Origin: Natronosalvus rutilus
GTDB lineage: Archaea; Halobacteriota; Halobacteria; Halobacteriales; Natrialbaceae
Direction of reading: 5' to 3'
DNA length: 64,000 bases
NCBI RefSeq assembly: GCF_024204665.1
Contig: NZ_CP100355.1
Span: forward strand, 2,833,451-2,897,450
The notes beneath the pieces were generated by a model that searched no databases, was not told where the DNA came from, and worked only from the letters and a program-made list of their open reading frames with translations. Shown here one piece after another: positions 44,387 through 54,037 of the stretch. Positions within the stretch are counted from its first letter, which is position 1. Every line of letters begins with the position of its first letter. Made by a program: the position numbers and the translations under genes.

Positions 44387-44701
44387 TCACCGAAGCTGAA
44401 CGGCCGTTCCGTAGGCCATGACTTCGGAGCCGCCATCGATAATCTGAGAGGTCTCGAGGCGGACGTTGACGACTGCGTCGGCGCCCATGCGTTCGGCGTC
44501 GGCCTCCATGCGGTCGACCGCTTCGTCCCGCGCTTTCGAGAGCAACTCGGAGTAGGCCTTGAGCTCGCCGCCGAAGATGTTGCGAATCCCCTGGGTGATG
44601 TCGCGGCCGACGTTTCGCGCTTCCACGGTGTTCCCGCGGGCCACGCCGAGGACTTCGTCGATTTCGCCGTCTGGGACGGTTTCGGTGGTAGTAATCTGCA
44701 T
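44387..44701 (-). CDS. YbjQ / DUF74 family protein
   Basis: This is a 104-residue protein. MQITTTETVPDGEIDEVLGV, then VARGNTVEARNVGRDITQGI, RNIFGGELKAYSELLSKARD and ADAVVNVRLETSQIIDGGSE, is the full-length YbjQ fold, which forms pentamers and was once called a heavy-metal-binding domain. Its cellular role is not known. It is divergent from the epimerase gene, and ATG 44701 is preferred because conserved sequence begins there. Confidence 0.92.
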   Translation of the reverse strand: MQITTTETVPDGEIDEVLGVARGNTVEARNVGRDITQGIRNIFGGELKAYSELLSKARDEAVDRMEADAERMGADAVVNVRLETSQIIDGGSEVMAYGTAVQLR

Positions 44702-44853
44702 TCGTTCGAATATCTGTTGTTTCCCTACTAACACCTTTGGGTTCGGTCGACCATCGCGTTCGTGATGGATCGCTCGTCGCGGCGTCTGTACGGCAATTTC
44801 CGGAGCGAGACTCGAGCGCAACACTGACGACGCTGGTCGATTCATCTCGAGAC

Positions 44854-45240
44854 ATGATGCGCTTCGACCATGCGGGAATCGCGACCGAGGACGCCCAGGC
44901 GCTGGCCGACCTGTACGTCGACCTCTTCGACGTCAAGATCGTCCACGAGGAGACGTTCGATGGGATGACCGTCGTCTTCCTGGCGTTCGAGAACGGCTAC
45001 TTCGAGCTGCTCGAGCCCCAGGAGGAGGGCACCATCGCGACCTACCTCGAGCGAAACGGGGCCGGCATCCACCACCTCGCGGTCGAGACCGACGACGCGG
45101 CGGCGGCCCTCGAACGCGCCCGGGACCTCGGCATCGAGTGTATCGACGACGAACCGCGGCCCGGCGCCTGGGGCCACAACGTGGCGTTCCTGCATCCCCG
45201 GGATACGGGTGGGATCTTGCTCGAGTTCGTCGAGCACTGA
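44854..45240 (+). CDS. mce: Methylmalonyl-CoA epimerase
   Basis: This 128-residue VOC-fold enzyme interconverts (S)- and (R)-methylmalonyl-CoA. RFDHAGIATEDAQALADLYV, the metal ligands in FDHAG, GAGIHHLAVETDD and GGILLEFVEH, and the catalytic glutamate near the end are all in place. It starts at ATG 44854 (or the next ATG, 44857). Proximity to the mutase at 41536-43218 supports the assignment over other VOC proteins. Confidence 0.92.
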   Translation: MMRFDHAGIATEDAQALADLYVDLFDVKIVHEETFDGMTVVFLAFENGYFELLEPQEEGTIATYLERNGAGIHHLAVETDDAAAALERARDLGIECIDDEPRPGAWGHNVAFLHPRDTGGILLEFVEH

Positions 45241-45309
45241 TTCAGCGATCGGTTTCGTCTTCGCTGTATCCATGGCCTTCGTCATCTCCGCATTTGATGT
45301 CGTCTCCAC

Positions 45310-45945
45310 CTATTCGTCGTCCGAACCCGTATCGTTCTTCACACCGCCACAATCCTTCTCGTCTCTCGCGGCCGGCCACTCCAGACTCAGAACCGTCCGT
45401 GGATCCGCGAACGATTCGTGGACCAGCCTGAACGCCTCGGGACGCACCTCGGGGTCCGAAAACGTAACCGAGAGGCAGTAGGTCACGGTACCGACGCACT
45501 GGATACAGGCTTCGTCGGTCGGTTCGGCTGGTCGGAGGACGACGACGAGTCCGGTCGTGCTCCGGTCCGGGTGCCTATCACCGTCGCCATCGCCATCGTT
45601 GCCATCGGCCTGGCCATCCTCGTCGTCCGGACGATCGTCGCCACCGCACTCGCGAACGGCCGCCGACTCGAGGACGATCTCGTGACACGGCGACGGCGTC
45701 TGTAACGCGGTTTCGACCTGCAATCCGTCTTCGAGCAACCGCACTGCTGGATAGGCGCCTGTCCCGCCGCTTAGACAGTCGCCCTCGAGCGTCTCGATGT
45801 CGATCTCGATCGAGTCCGGCAAGTCGGGGGCACTGGTATCGTCCCCGTCCTGGTCTCGAGTCTCGCACTCACCGTCGCTGGCACCCGCCACGCCGGTGGC
45901 CGCACCCACACCCCCGAGTCCAGCCAGCAGTGTTCGACGTCGCAT
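45310..45945 (-). CDS. Tat-exported Cys-containing surface protein
   Basis: The 211-residue protein starts MRRRTLLAGLGGVGAATGVA, a twin-arginine signal. The mature part has scattered cysteine pairs (GECETRD, CHEIVLESAAVRECGG, EACIQCVGTVTYC) and a very acidic Asp/Gly run in the middle. There is no lipobox cysteine at the cleavage site, so it is probably released or cell-wall associated. The CIQC pair could form a disulfide or bind metal. Function unknown. Confidence 0.75.
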   Translation of the reverse strand: MRRRTLLAGLGGVGAATGVAGASDGECETRDQDGDDTSAPDLPDSIEIDIETLEGDCLSGGTGAYPAVRLLEDGLQVETALQTPSPCHEIVLESAAVRECGGDDRPDDEDGQADGNDGDGDGDRHPDRSTTGLVVVLRPAEPTDEACIQCVGTVTYCLSVTFSDPEVRPEAFRLVHESFADPRTVLSLEWPAARDEKDCGGVKNDTGSDDE

Positions 45946-46014
45946 ACGATCACGTCACGACGCGAGTGAAAACCACTTTTTCACAGTCTCGAGACGGTCC
46001 GCCCCACCGAGTGG

Positions 46015-47295
46015 TCAGCGTTCGAGGCGGGCGAACCGGTTGAGCGCGTACACCGTCCGCAGGACGTCGACGCTCTTGCCGCGGTCGAAGACGAGTTCGT
46101 CCGAGCCGAGGACGTGCTCGAGGACGTCCTCCGAGGCGTGCTCCGGCGCGGCAGCGATGCCAGCGTCGTTTCTCGCAACCCACTCCATCACGCGCAGGTC
46201 GCTCTTCGAGTCGCCCATGACGAGCGCGAACGGATCCTCGACGTCCAGGACCGAGAGCGCGCGCTCGACGCCGGCAACCTTGTCGAGTTCGAGACTACCG
46301 ATTTCCGCCGCGTCGGCTTCATAGTAGGCGACGTCGATGCGCTCGAAGACGTCCGCGAGCGCGTTGGGCACACTCGAGCGGTCGACGTCGAGGTACGCGC
46401 CGCACTGCTCGAGGACGCCCCTGATCTCGGGGTCCTCGGTGGCGTAGAACGCGCGTGCGTAGCCGGCTGGCTTGGTGGCGCCGTCGTCGCCCGCTTCGGT
46501 CGTGTCGTCCCCGCTCCAGTCCACTGCTTCGGCGACGGCACCACCCAGTAGGTCGATCATGTACACGAGCGCGTCGTCGATGATCTCGCGGGCCCGACTT
46601 GACCCGGTCTCGTAGTTCGGTTTCATCGTGACGTTGAACTCGTTGCCCTGCAGGTGACAGCCCCGGCGGAGGTCCTCGGGGGCGTCGGGGAGGACGCGCG
46701 CTCGGACGTCGTCGAAGACGTCGCGAATCTCCGCGTCGAGGTCCTCGTAGAGCAGTTGTTTCGTGTCGGCGCCGTGGCCCGGCGTGAAGACGCCGTTGCC
46801 CGTCTCGTAGACGATCGAGAGGTTTCCCGAATGGACGATCTCGCTGCCCAGTCCCTGGATGGCGAACCCCTTGACGTTCTCGAGGGTCTGGCCAGTGCAG
46901 ATGACGATCGGGATCCCCGCCTCGTGAAACTCCGTGAGCACGTGGAGGGTATCGCGCGGAATCTCGTTGTCCGTGCCGCCCGCGGAGCGAAGCGTCTCGT
47001 CGACGTCGAGCACGAGGACGTTCACCGCCCGGCCGTACCTGGCCTCGAGATCGAGCGCCGTGAACGCCTGGTCGCGCGTGGTTCGCGCGGCGACTTCGGC
47101 AAGCGTCTCGCCGGCGGCGAACGACGAGCGAATCTCGTCCTTTCGGGACTCAAGTTCCTCGCTCGCGTCCTGCCAGTGCTCGAGGGCCACCCGGGAGTCT
47201 ATCGGCGGGAAGACGTCGACGAACTCCTGGTACTCCCGGAGCGTCTTCGTGTCGAACTCGTCGTAGAGTCGGTAGACGAGGTCGTAGCGTTCCAT
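46015..47295 (-). CDS. HAD-superfamily phosphatase
   Basis: This is a 426-residue protein. The HAD core begins with the nucleophile motif NVLVLDVDETLRSAGG (about residue 95), continues with IPIVICTGQTLENVKGFAIQ (motif II Thr) and ends with ALVMGDSKSDLRVMEWVARN (motif IV). It belongs to the HAD-IIB/Cof-like group, related to sugar- and phosphoglycolate phosphatases. An N-terminal helical extension of about 80 residues (MERYDLVYRLYDEFDTKTLR) is a haloarchaeal addition. It is long for the family because of an insert around 270-300. Substrate unknown. Confidence 0.85.
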   Translation of the reverse strand: MERYDLVYRLYDEFDTKTLREYQEFVDVFPPIDSRVALEHWQDASEELESRKDEIRSSFAAGETLAEVAARTTRDQAFTALDLEARYGRAVNVLVLDVDETLRSAGGTDNEIPRDTLHVLTEFHEAGIPIVICTGQTLENVKGFAIQGLGSEIVHSGNLSIVYETGNGVFTPGHGADTKQLLYEDLDAEIRDVFDDVRARVLPDAPEDLRRGCHLQGNEFNVTMKPNYETGSSRAREIIDDALVYMIDLLGGAVAEAVDWSGDDTTEAGDDGATKPAGYARAFYATEDPEIRGVLEQCGAYLDVDRSSVPNALADVFERIDVAYYEADAAEIGSLELDKVAGVERALSVLDVEDPFALVMGDSKSDLRVMEWVARNDAGIAAAPEHASEDVLEHVLGSDELVFDRGKSVDVLRTVYALNRFARLER

Positions 47296-47421
47296 GGTGG
47301 GAATTGACGTGGTGACGGGTTAATCGTTTCCGCTGGTGCGATAGTAACCACCCCTCGGCGATGACGCGATCTTTACTCGAGATAGAATAAACTTTTAGTC
47401 GTCGGGGAACGAGGTATCGGT

Positions 47422-48489
47422 ATGAAAACGATCGCAGTCGAGCCGGGCTCGGGCGAGCCGGCGATTCTCGAGAAGCCGTCTCCCGTCCCGGCTGACGGCG
47501 AAGCCCTCGTTCGAACTCTTCGCGTCGGCGTGGACGGGACCGACCACGAGGTCATCGCGGGCGAACACGGCGGCGTCCCCGAGGGCGAGGACCACCTCGT
47601 ACTGGGCCACGAGGCCGTCGGCGTCGTCGAGGACGCCAACGGGACCGCCCTCGAGGAGGGACAGATCGTCGTCCCGACGGTTCGACGGCCACCGAACGGG
47701 TCGAATCGCTACTTTGAGTCGGGCTATCCCGACATGGCACCCGAAGGCGAGTACCACGAACGCGGCATCGTCGGCGCCCACGGGTTCATGGCGGAGTACT
47801 TCACTAGCCCCGCCGAGTACCTGGTTCCGATCCCGGCGGAACTCGCGCCGCTGGGGTTCCTCGTCGAACCGATCACTATCTCCGAGAAGGCCATCGAACA
47901 CGCCGTCGCCAGTCGGTCGGCGTTCGACTGGCAGCCCGAATCCGCGATGGTCCTCGGCAACGGCTCGCTCGGCCTCCTGACCGTCGCCATGCTCGCGAAA
48001 ACCCTCGAGTTCGATCGCACGTACTGCCTCGGCCGGCGTGATCGGCCGGACCCGACGATCGACATCGTCGAGTCCCTCGGCGCGACGTACGTGGACTCGC
48101 GGGAGACGCCGGTGTCCGAGGTGCCTGAGGCCTACGAGGGGATGGACTTCATCTACGAGGCGACCGGCTACGCCCCCCACGCGTTCGAGACGATCGAGGC
48201 ACTCGCGCCCAACGGCGTCGGCGCCCTGCTCGGTGTCCCCTCGAGTTGGACGTTCGAGATCGACGGCGGTGCGCTCCACGAGGAGTTCGTACTCCACAAC
48301 AAGGCATTGGTCGGGAGCGTCAACGCCAACCGCGGCCACTTCGAGGCCGCCATCGACACGCTCACGCAGCTGCCGTCGTCATTCCTGAACGACCTCGTGA
48401 CCGGGATTTACGACGTCGAAGCCTTCGAGGCGGCATTCGTCGACGACGACACGACTATAAAAACGGCGGTCGAATTCGATCGTATATGA
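47422..48489 (+). CDS. gdh: Glucose 1-dehydrogenase (zinc, NAD(P))
   Basis: This 355-residue medium-chain dehydrogenase oxidises glucose to gluconolactone, entry of the semi-phosphorylative Entner-Doudoroff pathway of haloarchaea. The MDR fold shows VGVDGTDHEVIAGEHGGVPE (zinc ligand region), HLVLGHEAVGVVED (GHE motif), VVPTVRRPPN and the nucleotide-binding MVLGNGSLGLLTVAMLAKTL. The pattern EPGSGEPAILEKPSPVPADG at the start is that of Haloferax/Haloarcula GDH. It overlaps the gfcR gene by ATGA, forming an operon. Confidence 0.95.
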   Translation: MKTIAVEPGSGEPAILEKPSPVPADGEALVRTLRVGVDGTDHEVIAGEHGGVPEGEDHLVLGHEAVGVVEDANGTALEEGQIVVPTVRRPPNGSNRYFESGYPDMAPEGEYHERGIVGAHGFMAEYFTSPAEYLVPIPAELAPLGFLVEPITISEKAIEHAVASRSAFDWQPESAMVLGNGSLGLLTVAMLAKTLEFDRTYCLGRRDRPDPTIDIVESLGATYVDSRETPVSEVPEAYEGMDFIYEATGYAPHAFETIEALAPNGVGALLGVPSSWTFEIDGGALHEEFVLHNKALVGSVNANRGHFEAAIDTLTQLPSSFLNDLVTGIYDVEAFEAAFVDDDTTIKTAVEFDRI

Positions 48490-49142
48490 AGAACGTCGAC
48501 GACCTGATCGAGAGTGCGGCCGACCTCGCCGAGCGCGGCCTCTCGAAGGGCGAGATCGCAGACGAGTTGAACGTCTCCCGGGAGACGGCGAGCTGGCTGG
48601 TCGAACGCAGCGGCACCGCACCACAGCCGTCGGCCCCCGAGACGGCCGATACCGCCGGATCGGCGGACATCCACGTCGACTGGTCGGCCATCGGCCGGGA
48701 CTCGAAGCGGATGGGCTACGTCGCCAGCGCCATGGCCGACCTGCTCGCGAAACACGGTGAAGACGTCGATCTGACCATCGGAATCGAGAAGGCGGGCGGC
48801 CCCATCGCCGCGCTGGTCGCGCACAAACTTGAGACCGACCTGGGGACGTACACGCCGGCGAAACACCAGTGGGAGGAGGGCGACATCGACGAACTCGGCG
48901 GGACCTTCTCCCGAAACTTCGCGACGATCAGGGGCCGGGAGTGTTACGTCGTCGACGACACGGTCACCAGTGGAACGACCATGCGCGAGACCATCGAAGC
49001 GATTCGAAAGGAAGGCGGCGAACCGCTCGCGTGCGTCGTCCTCGCGGACAAGCAGGGGGTCGACGAACTCGACGGAGTCCCCGTCTACTCCCTGTTGCAG
49101 GTCATCAGCGTCGGGAAAGAGGCGGACGACTACCAGTCCTAG
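48486..49142 (+). CDS. gfcR: GfcR regulator (PRTase-fold transcription factor)
   Basis: This 218-residue protein has an N-terminal HTH (LAERGLSKGEIADELNVSRE, residues about 15-35) and a phosphoribosyltransferase domain with the PRPP loop YVVDDTVTSGTTMRETIEAI. In haloarchaea this PyrE-like fusion is GfcR, which activates glycolytic and Entner-Doudoroff genes in response to a pathway metabolite. It overlaps gdh, so it is made together with one of its expected targets. It is not the orotate phosphoribosyltransferase of pyrimidine synthesis, which lacks the HTH. Confidence 0.92.
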   Translation: MKNVDDLIESAADLAERGLSKGEIADELNVSRETASWLVERSGTAPQPSAPETADTAGSADIHVDWSAIGRDSKRMGYVASAMADLLAKHGEDVDLTIGIEKAGGPIAALVAHKLETDLGTYTPAKHQWEEGDIDELGGTFSRNFATIRGRECYVVDDTVTSGTTMRETIEAIRKEGGEPLACVVLADKQGVDELDGVPVYSLLQVISVGKEADDYQS

Positions 49143-49299
49143 GCCGGCGTTTCGGTTCGTCGTCGGATATTGCACCCTCGCTCGAGCACGGGTTCGGATA
49201 CAATATTCCGATAGTATAGAGGGTTTGTATAGATAGCGGAAGTCGCGACGCTGTCCGTGTGGCGCAAACGCTTTCCATCCCACGCCCCTACGAACGCCC

Positions 49300-49647
49300 A
49301 TGACGTTTCAACCAGAAAGCAGCCTCGAGCAAGCGGAGGTCGACGAAATCGTCGAAACCACCCTCGACGAGAACGAAATCGTCCTCTTCATGAAGGGCAA
49401 CGAGCTCATGCCCCAGTGTGGGTACTCCCAGCGCGCTCTCGAGCTGATCGGCAAGCACCGAAGCGATATCGAGACGGTGGACGTGCTCGAGTCCCTGCCC
49501 GAGTTCCGGGAGGCGCTCTCGGACCACAGTGGCTGGGAGACGATCCCCCAGATCTACGTCGACGGCGAGTTTGTCGGCGGGTCGGACGTCCTGGCCGAAC
49601 TCGACGAGCGCGGCGAACTCGAGACGACGCTCCAGGCGAGTACCTGA
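49300..49647 (+). CDS. Monothiol-type glutaredoxin
   Basis: This is a 115-residue protein. The core EIVLFMKGNELMPQCGYSQR holds the single active-site cysteine in CGYS, and WETIPQIYVDGEFVGGSDVL carries the cis-proline (TIPQIY) and the glutathione/cofactor-binding GG. This is the Grx4/CGFS class, which handles iron-sulfur clusters. Haloarchaea use gamma-glutamylcysteine rather than glutathione, so the partner thiol is inferred to differ. Confidence 0.92.
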   Translation: MTFQPESSLEQAEVDEIVETTLDENEIVLFMKGNELMPQCGYSQRALELIGKHRSDIETVDVLESLPEFREALSDHSGWETIPQIYVDGEFVGGSDVLAELDERGELETTLQAST

Positions 49648-49822
49648 TCGGGTACCCCGAACACTGGCCACCTGACAGGACCGCCGTCGGCGAGATCCTC
49701 GACGACCTGTTCGCGAATACTCATATGTATTCCAATACGTCACCCGGGGAGATAATAGCAGGTCATATATGGGGAGCGACCGTACTAGGAAGCAGACGAC
49801 TATCGCCCACCCCCTTCCAGAT

Positions 49823-50407
49823 ATGTCAACAGAGGAATCCAGACACGTGTATCGGCTGCACTCCACGCTCGAACTCCCGCTCGAGGACCTCGAAGAGCAC
49901 CTCGAGACGGCGACCTACCCCGATGGCGTCACCGACGTCGAGCTCACCCGCCGAAACAACACCCTCATTCTCAAAGCCGTCTCCAACGACGACACAGTCA
50001 GCAAGTACACACCGACGGCCCAGTTGAAAGCCAGCGTCACGGAGAACCGCGTCTACGAGGAGGATCCGGAGGAACGCCGGCAGAATTCGTTCCGCTGGGA
50101 CGAAGATGAGGAAGAGGAAATCGAGTCGGAACTCGTCGAGTTCGCGGCGTTCAAGGGCGACCGCGAGACGGTACTCCAGAACTCGCTTCTCCAGTACGAG
50201 ATGTTCCAGGTGCTTTGTGACATCGCCCTCCAGACCGAGAAGGGGACGCTGACGGCGATTTCCGAGCGCGACGGCGACCTTGAGGCGACCCGGATCGTCG
50301 ACGGCGAGGCCAGACCCGCCGACGTCGAGGTCGTCGAGGGGCCGCGCGAGCGCAAGTCGGCCTCGAGTGGGGTCAACTGGCGGGACAATAAGTTCATCAG
50401 CGATTGA
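49823..50407 (+). CDS. DUF7110 family protein
   Basis: This is a 194-residue soluble acidic protein. MSTEESRHVYRLHSTLELPL, VTDVELTRRNNTLILKAVSN, TPTAQLKASVTENRVYEEDP and the helical VEFAAFKGDRETVLQNSLLQ YEMFQVLCDI segment form the pattern of DUF7110, known only from haloarchaea. I start at 49823 rather than 49769, where the added part is not conserved. Function unknown. Confidence 0.75.
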   Translation: MSTEESRHVYRLHSTLELPLEDLEEHLETATYPDGVTDVELTRRNNTLILKAVSNDDTVSKYTPTAQLKASVTENRVYEEDPEERRQNSFRWDEDEEEEIESELVEFAAFKGDRETVLQNSLLQYEMFQVLCDIALQTEKGTLTAISERDGDLEATRIVDGEARPADVEVVEGPRERKSASSGVNWRDNKFISD

Positions 50408-50573
50408 ACATAAAGGCAATAAAGCGAATCGGAAGTGCTTCTCTCCCCTCTCATCTCGAGCGAAATCACAAAGTAGAGTGGCTTCGCGGTGTAAGCCCGC
50501 AGAAACTCCTGCCGGTCGTCTTTCCATGCCGGAGGATACCTGACAGATGAGAGACTCGCCCGCGAACGGGTGA

Positions 50574-51704
50574 TCAAACGACGCCGTGTCGCCGATAAAA
50601 CCGTCGCGCTCGCTCGTCGGCGAGCAGCGGGCGGTGGACCTGTAGCGCAGCGACGCCCGTCTGGCTGTTCCCCTCGATGATCTTGAACTCGCCGTCACCC
50701 GTAACGACGATGTCCCACCCGACGTAGGGCATGTACGAGAGTTCGTTGGCAATCTCGAGCAGTCTGGCGTGAATCTCGTCCCAACCCGGGATCTTCGTTC
50801 CCTCGATGCGGGCGCCGGTTTCGGGGTGCGTGTCGTGCCAGACGACGCTGTCTCTGTTATAGTACTGGGCGCCAGCGCCGAGCGTTCCGGTCTCTCGATC
50901 GACTTCCGCGCACAGTCCACCGCTCGAAAAGTTGTCCACGGGCGCGGAATCACTGGTACCGATCCGCTGGACCGCAATCGGAACGAACGCCTCCTGAGCA
51001 CGCTCGTCGTACATCGTGAGCACCCGGATCGTGTTTGCCGTGGCGGGGTACAGCTCGGCGGCGTACTCGTCCTGCTCGACGAACTCGCAGACGAGATAGT
51101 CCTCGAGGTCCGCGACCGTCTGGGCAAGCTCGGCATCGGTCACCCGCTCGCCGTCGTACAGATACGACCCGTCCGTGCGCTCGAGGAAGTGGACGTTGTT
51201 TCCGCCGCCGCCGCTGAACCACTTCAAAACGAGTTGGTCTCCGTCCGAAAGGGTCTCGTCGAACCAGTCGATTGGATCCCTGGTCGGACGCGACGCGTCG
51301 GAATCGGTCGGATGCTCGAGTTCGATGCCACCGTCGCTTGCGACGACAGCGGTATCACTCAAATCGAACGCGTGGAACCAGCCATTCTTGAGCAGTCCGT
51401 GTACCGTCGACCGATGGGACGCAAACTCGCCGAGGATCTCGTGAAAGGCGAGTTTATTGTCGATGAGTGCACCCCAGTGGTCGTTGATTCGACCCGTTCG
51501 GATGTACCGCTGATAATCGTCGAGATACAGCGACGGGTCGTAGGTGTCAAAGTCGTAGAGCATACCCGACTTACTCAGAAATCGCCGTCGGTAGAGCCGG
51601 AGGCGCTCTTGCCGTGAGAAGTCGTACATCGACCTCGATTCTCGCTCGTCCCGGACCAGCCTGCGCACCCGATTCGCCGTTTGATACACTTCGCGGACGT
51701 TCAT
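50574..51704 (-). CDS. Sugar-transfer-associated ATP-grasp protein
   Basis: This is a 376-residue protein. After a basic helical N-terminus, the ATP-grasp core appears as DQLVLKWFSGGGGNNVHFLE (ATP loop), DYLVCEFVEQDEYAAELYPA, TANTIRVLTMYDERAQEAFV and the metal site YMPYVGWDIVVTGDGEFKII followed by EGNSQTGVAALQ. This is the ATPgrasp_ST family (PF14397), often found with polysaccharide genes and thought to ligate a small group to a sugar or peptide. No glycosyltransferase lies next to it here. Confidence 0.85.
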   Translation of the reverse strand: MNVREVYQTANRVRRLVRDERESRSMYDFSRQERLRLYRRRFLSKSGMLYDFDTYDPSLYLDDYQRYIRTGRINDHWGALIDNKLAFHEILGEFASHRSTVHGLLKNGWFHAFDLSDTAVVASDGGIELEHPTDSDASRPTRDPIDWFDETLSDGDQLVLKWFSGGGGNNVHFLERTDGSYLYDGERVTDAELAQTVADLEDYLVCEFVEQDEYAAELYPATANTIRVLTMYDERAQEAFVPIAVQRIGTSDSAPVDNFSSGGLCAEVDRETGTLGAGAQYYNRDSVVWHDTHPETGARIEGTKIPGWDEIHARLLEIANELSYMPYVGWDIVVTGDGEFKIIEGNSQTGVAALQVHRPLLADERARRFYRRHGVV

Positions 51705-51994
51705 CGAGTCGAACTATCGACTGTTCTATTATACTTATACACAGGATATGACGTTGATTACAGATCGAAACAGTCCGTCGCCGCCACTCTCCCTCCTTTT
51801 CCAGGACAAATTAAAACAGCCACTGAGATTGTGAACCCGTATCTCACCGGAATTCTATTCAAATAAACATCCCGGATTTTAATGAATCGGTCCGGCCCTA
51901 CTTCCGGAAGCTCATACTACGGTCGTCTTACGGTCGTCTCGAGTCACGTCGCGAGCGGTCGTGACGGGATGGTTCAAATCCGACGGCGGCTGAG

Positions 51995-52315
51995 TTATCC
52001 GCGAAGCCAGTTCTCGAGCCGACCCGTCAGAGTTTTTGCGACCGCGTCGGCGATGTGACCAGGCGACTCCGAGAGGTTCCACACGTAATCGCCGACGCGG
52101 GTGACTCCCTCCCACTCGACGTAGCCGTGACGATCGAGTTCGATGAGCACCCGCTCGAGGGCTATTTCGTCGAGCCGGTAGCCGATCCGTTCCTCCAGTC
52201 GGTCGGCGAGCTGTGGGGTTGTCAGCACGGCCCGGTCCTGGAGGGACGAGTCACCGGTCGGAACGACGGACGGTTTCGACGCCGGCGTTTGCGGTGACGG
52301 CGGCCGCTGAGTCAT
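51995..52315 (-). CDS. Small winged-helix protein
   Basis: This 106-residue protein has a Pro/Ser-rich N-terminus, then a winged helix: VLTTPQLADRLEERIGYRLD, EIALERVLIELDRHGYVEWE, and a wing VTRVGDYVWNL. It resembles haloarchaeal single-domain DNA-binding regulators. It stands alone, about 250 bases from the divergent PAPS-reductase-family gene that it might control (inference). Confidence 0.7.
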   Translation of the reverse strand: MTQRPPSPQTPASKPSVVPTGDSSLQDRAVLTTPQLADRLEERIGYRLDEIALERVLIELDRHGYVEWEGVTRVGDYVWNLSESPGHIADAVAKTLTGRLENWLRG

Positions 52316-52561
52316 TGTCGATGTCCGGTTGTGGTCGAGACGGCATAAGAACCGGCGTGAACAGACGTGATCATCAAGTGCGGACCGTCGAAACGAATAC
52401 GTCCTGGGCCCGTGTACGAGGGAATCGTCAGCGTCGATCGTACGATCGAATTCGAATAGCCATATTTGCTAGCACTCCCCACGTGAAGACCGAACAGCGG
52501 CGACAGTACGTTCCGCCGGCGTAAGGACTTTAACCCATGTAATTATATGTAATTACACCGT

Positions 52562-53533
52562 ATGACCGACGATTTCCCCACGTACGTCGACGTCGATTAC
52601 GAGGACGGAACCAACGAAGACCCCGAAGACTACCCGCAGATTCAGGACAAGATCGAGAAGGCCATCGAGGTCACTCGACAGGGTCTCGAGCAGTACGAGA
52701 ACCCGGCCGTAATGTGGACCGGTGGCAAGGACTCGACGCTCGTCCTGTACTTCGTCAAGGAGGTCGCGGACCGCTACGACCTCGAGGTACCCCCGGCGAT
52801 CTTCATCGACCACTACCAGCACTTCGAGGCCATCCACGACTTCGTCGACCACTGGGCCGACGAGTGGGACCTCGAGGTCATCTACGCGCGAAACGAGGAC
52901 ATCGGCAGCTACGTCGAGGCGAACGACCTCGAGCCGGGTGACGACATCCCCGTCGACGAACTGTCCGAGCACAACCAGCACCACGTCGAGAACATCCTCG
53001 AGTACGAGGAGGACACGTTCCCGTTCCTGCTCGACACCTACGCCGGGAATCACCTGCTGAAGACGGTCGCGCTCAACGACGCCCTTGAGGAACACGACAT
53101 CGATGGCATCCTCTCGGGCGTCCGCTGGGACGAACAGGAGGCCCGCGCCGACGAGACGTTCTTCTCGCCCCGCCACGACCCGGACATCTATCCGCCTCAC
53201 GATCGCGTGCAGCCCATCCTCCAGTTCGACGAGGCGGCCGTCTGGGAGGCGTTCTGGAACTTCGTCGTCCCGGACACCGTCGAGGCGTTCCCGGACGACG
53301 GCTACGTCCCGCAGGGCGCCGACGACCTGCCGAACGATCTCGAGCCCAGCGATACCCCCGTCTCGCCGAAGTACTGGGAAGGATTCCGTTCGCTCGGGAG
53401 TGAGATCAGCACAGAGAAGACCGAGGACGACCCCGCCTGGCTCCAGGACCTCGAGGGAACGACCGAGCGCGCCGGTCGCGCCCAGGACAAGGAGGACCTG
53501 ATGGAGCGGTTGCGGGACCTCGGTTACATGTAG
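52562..53533 (+). CDS. PAPS reductase / ATP-sulfurylase-like family protein
   Basis: This is a 323-residue protein of the adenine-nucleotide alpha-hydrolase fold. The PP-loop is PAVMWTGGKDSTLVLYFVKE, followed by PPAIFIDHYQHFEAIHDFVD and LEVIYARNEDIGSYVEANDL. DGILSGVRWDEQEARADETF and HDRVQPILQFDEAAVWEAFW complete the CysD/CysH-like domain. It probably acts in sulfate assimilation or in a nucleotide-modifying reaction. The promoter has an AT-rich direct repeat (tgtaatta twice at about 52537-52556) close to the ATG, which suggests a leaderless or tightly controlled start. Confidence 0.87.
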   Translation: MTDDFPTYVDVDYEDGTNEDPEDYPQIQDKIEKAIEVTRQGLEQYENPAVMWTGGKDSTLVLYFVKEVADRYDLEVPPAIFIDHYQHFEAIHDFVDHWADEWDLEVIYARNEDIGSYVEANDLEPGDDIPVDELSEHNQHHVENILEYEEDTFPFLLDTYAGNHLLKTVALNDALEEHDIDGILSGVRWDEQEARADETFFSPRHDPDIYPPHDRVQPILQFDEAAVWEAFWNFVVPDTVEAFPDDGYVPQGADDLPNDLEPSDTPVSPKYWEGFRSLGSEISTEKTEDDPAWLQDLEGTTERAGRAQDKEDLMERLRDLGYM

Positions 53534-53610
53534 GAGACGGCGGAAGCGACCGTCGTGGTACCGTGACCCTCGCAAGGGTTATCCGTGTCCCGGGTGAACG
53601 TTTGTTTGCA

Positions 53611-53805
53611 ATGGCAAACGGAAAGGTTGATTTCTTCAACGACACAGGCGGCTACGGTTTCATTTCGACGGACGACGCGGACGATGACGTTTTCTTCCAC
53701 ATGGAAGACGTCGGCGGCCCGGACCTCGAAGAAGGCACAGACATCGAATTCGATATCGAACAGGCCCCCAAGGGCCCCCGCGCGACGAACGTCGTCCGCA
53801 ACTAA
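53611..53805 (+). CDS. cspA: Cold-shock domain protein
   Basis: This 64-residue OB-fold RNA/DNA chaperone has RNP1 in KVDFFNDTGGYGFISTDDAD and RNP2 in DDVFFHMEDVGGPDL, then VEFDIEQAPKGPRATNVV-like sequence. Length is that of a single cold-shock domain. The phenylalanines of both RNP motifs are present, so it should bind single-stranded nucleic acid. A frame upstream to 53563 exists, but MANGKVDFF is the conserved start. Confidence 0.96.
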   Translation: MANGKVDFFNDTGGYGFISTDDADDDVFFHMEDVGGPDLEEGTDIEFDIEQAPKGPRATNVVRN

Positions 53806-54037
53806 GTTCTGACGCCGGGTCGTCTTCATCGACCGTCCGGAGATTACTTCGTTTACGATACGCTCCTAGCGAGCGCACGCTCCGTTACGAGCGGTCCACC
53901 GGAGAAAGCGACGGCTCACGAAAGGGCGTCGTTACGACTCGAGGCTCATCGTTCGCGTTCGAGACCACTGGCCGAAATTTGTCGCTCGAGACTCATCCTC
54001 GAGACACGCTCTATACGCTCCAAAACGAATACCTCGA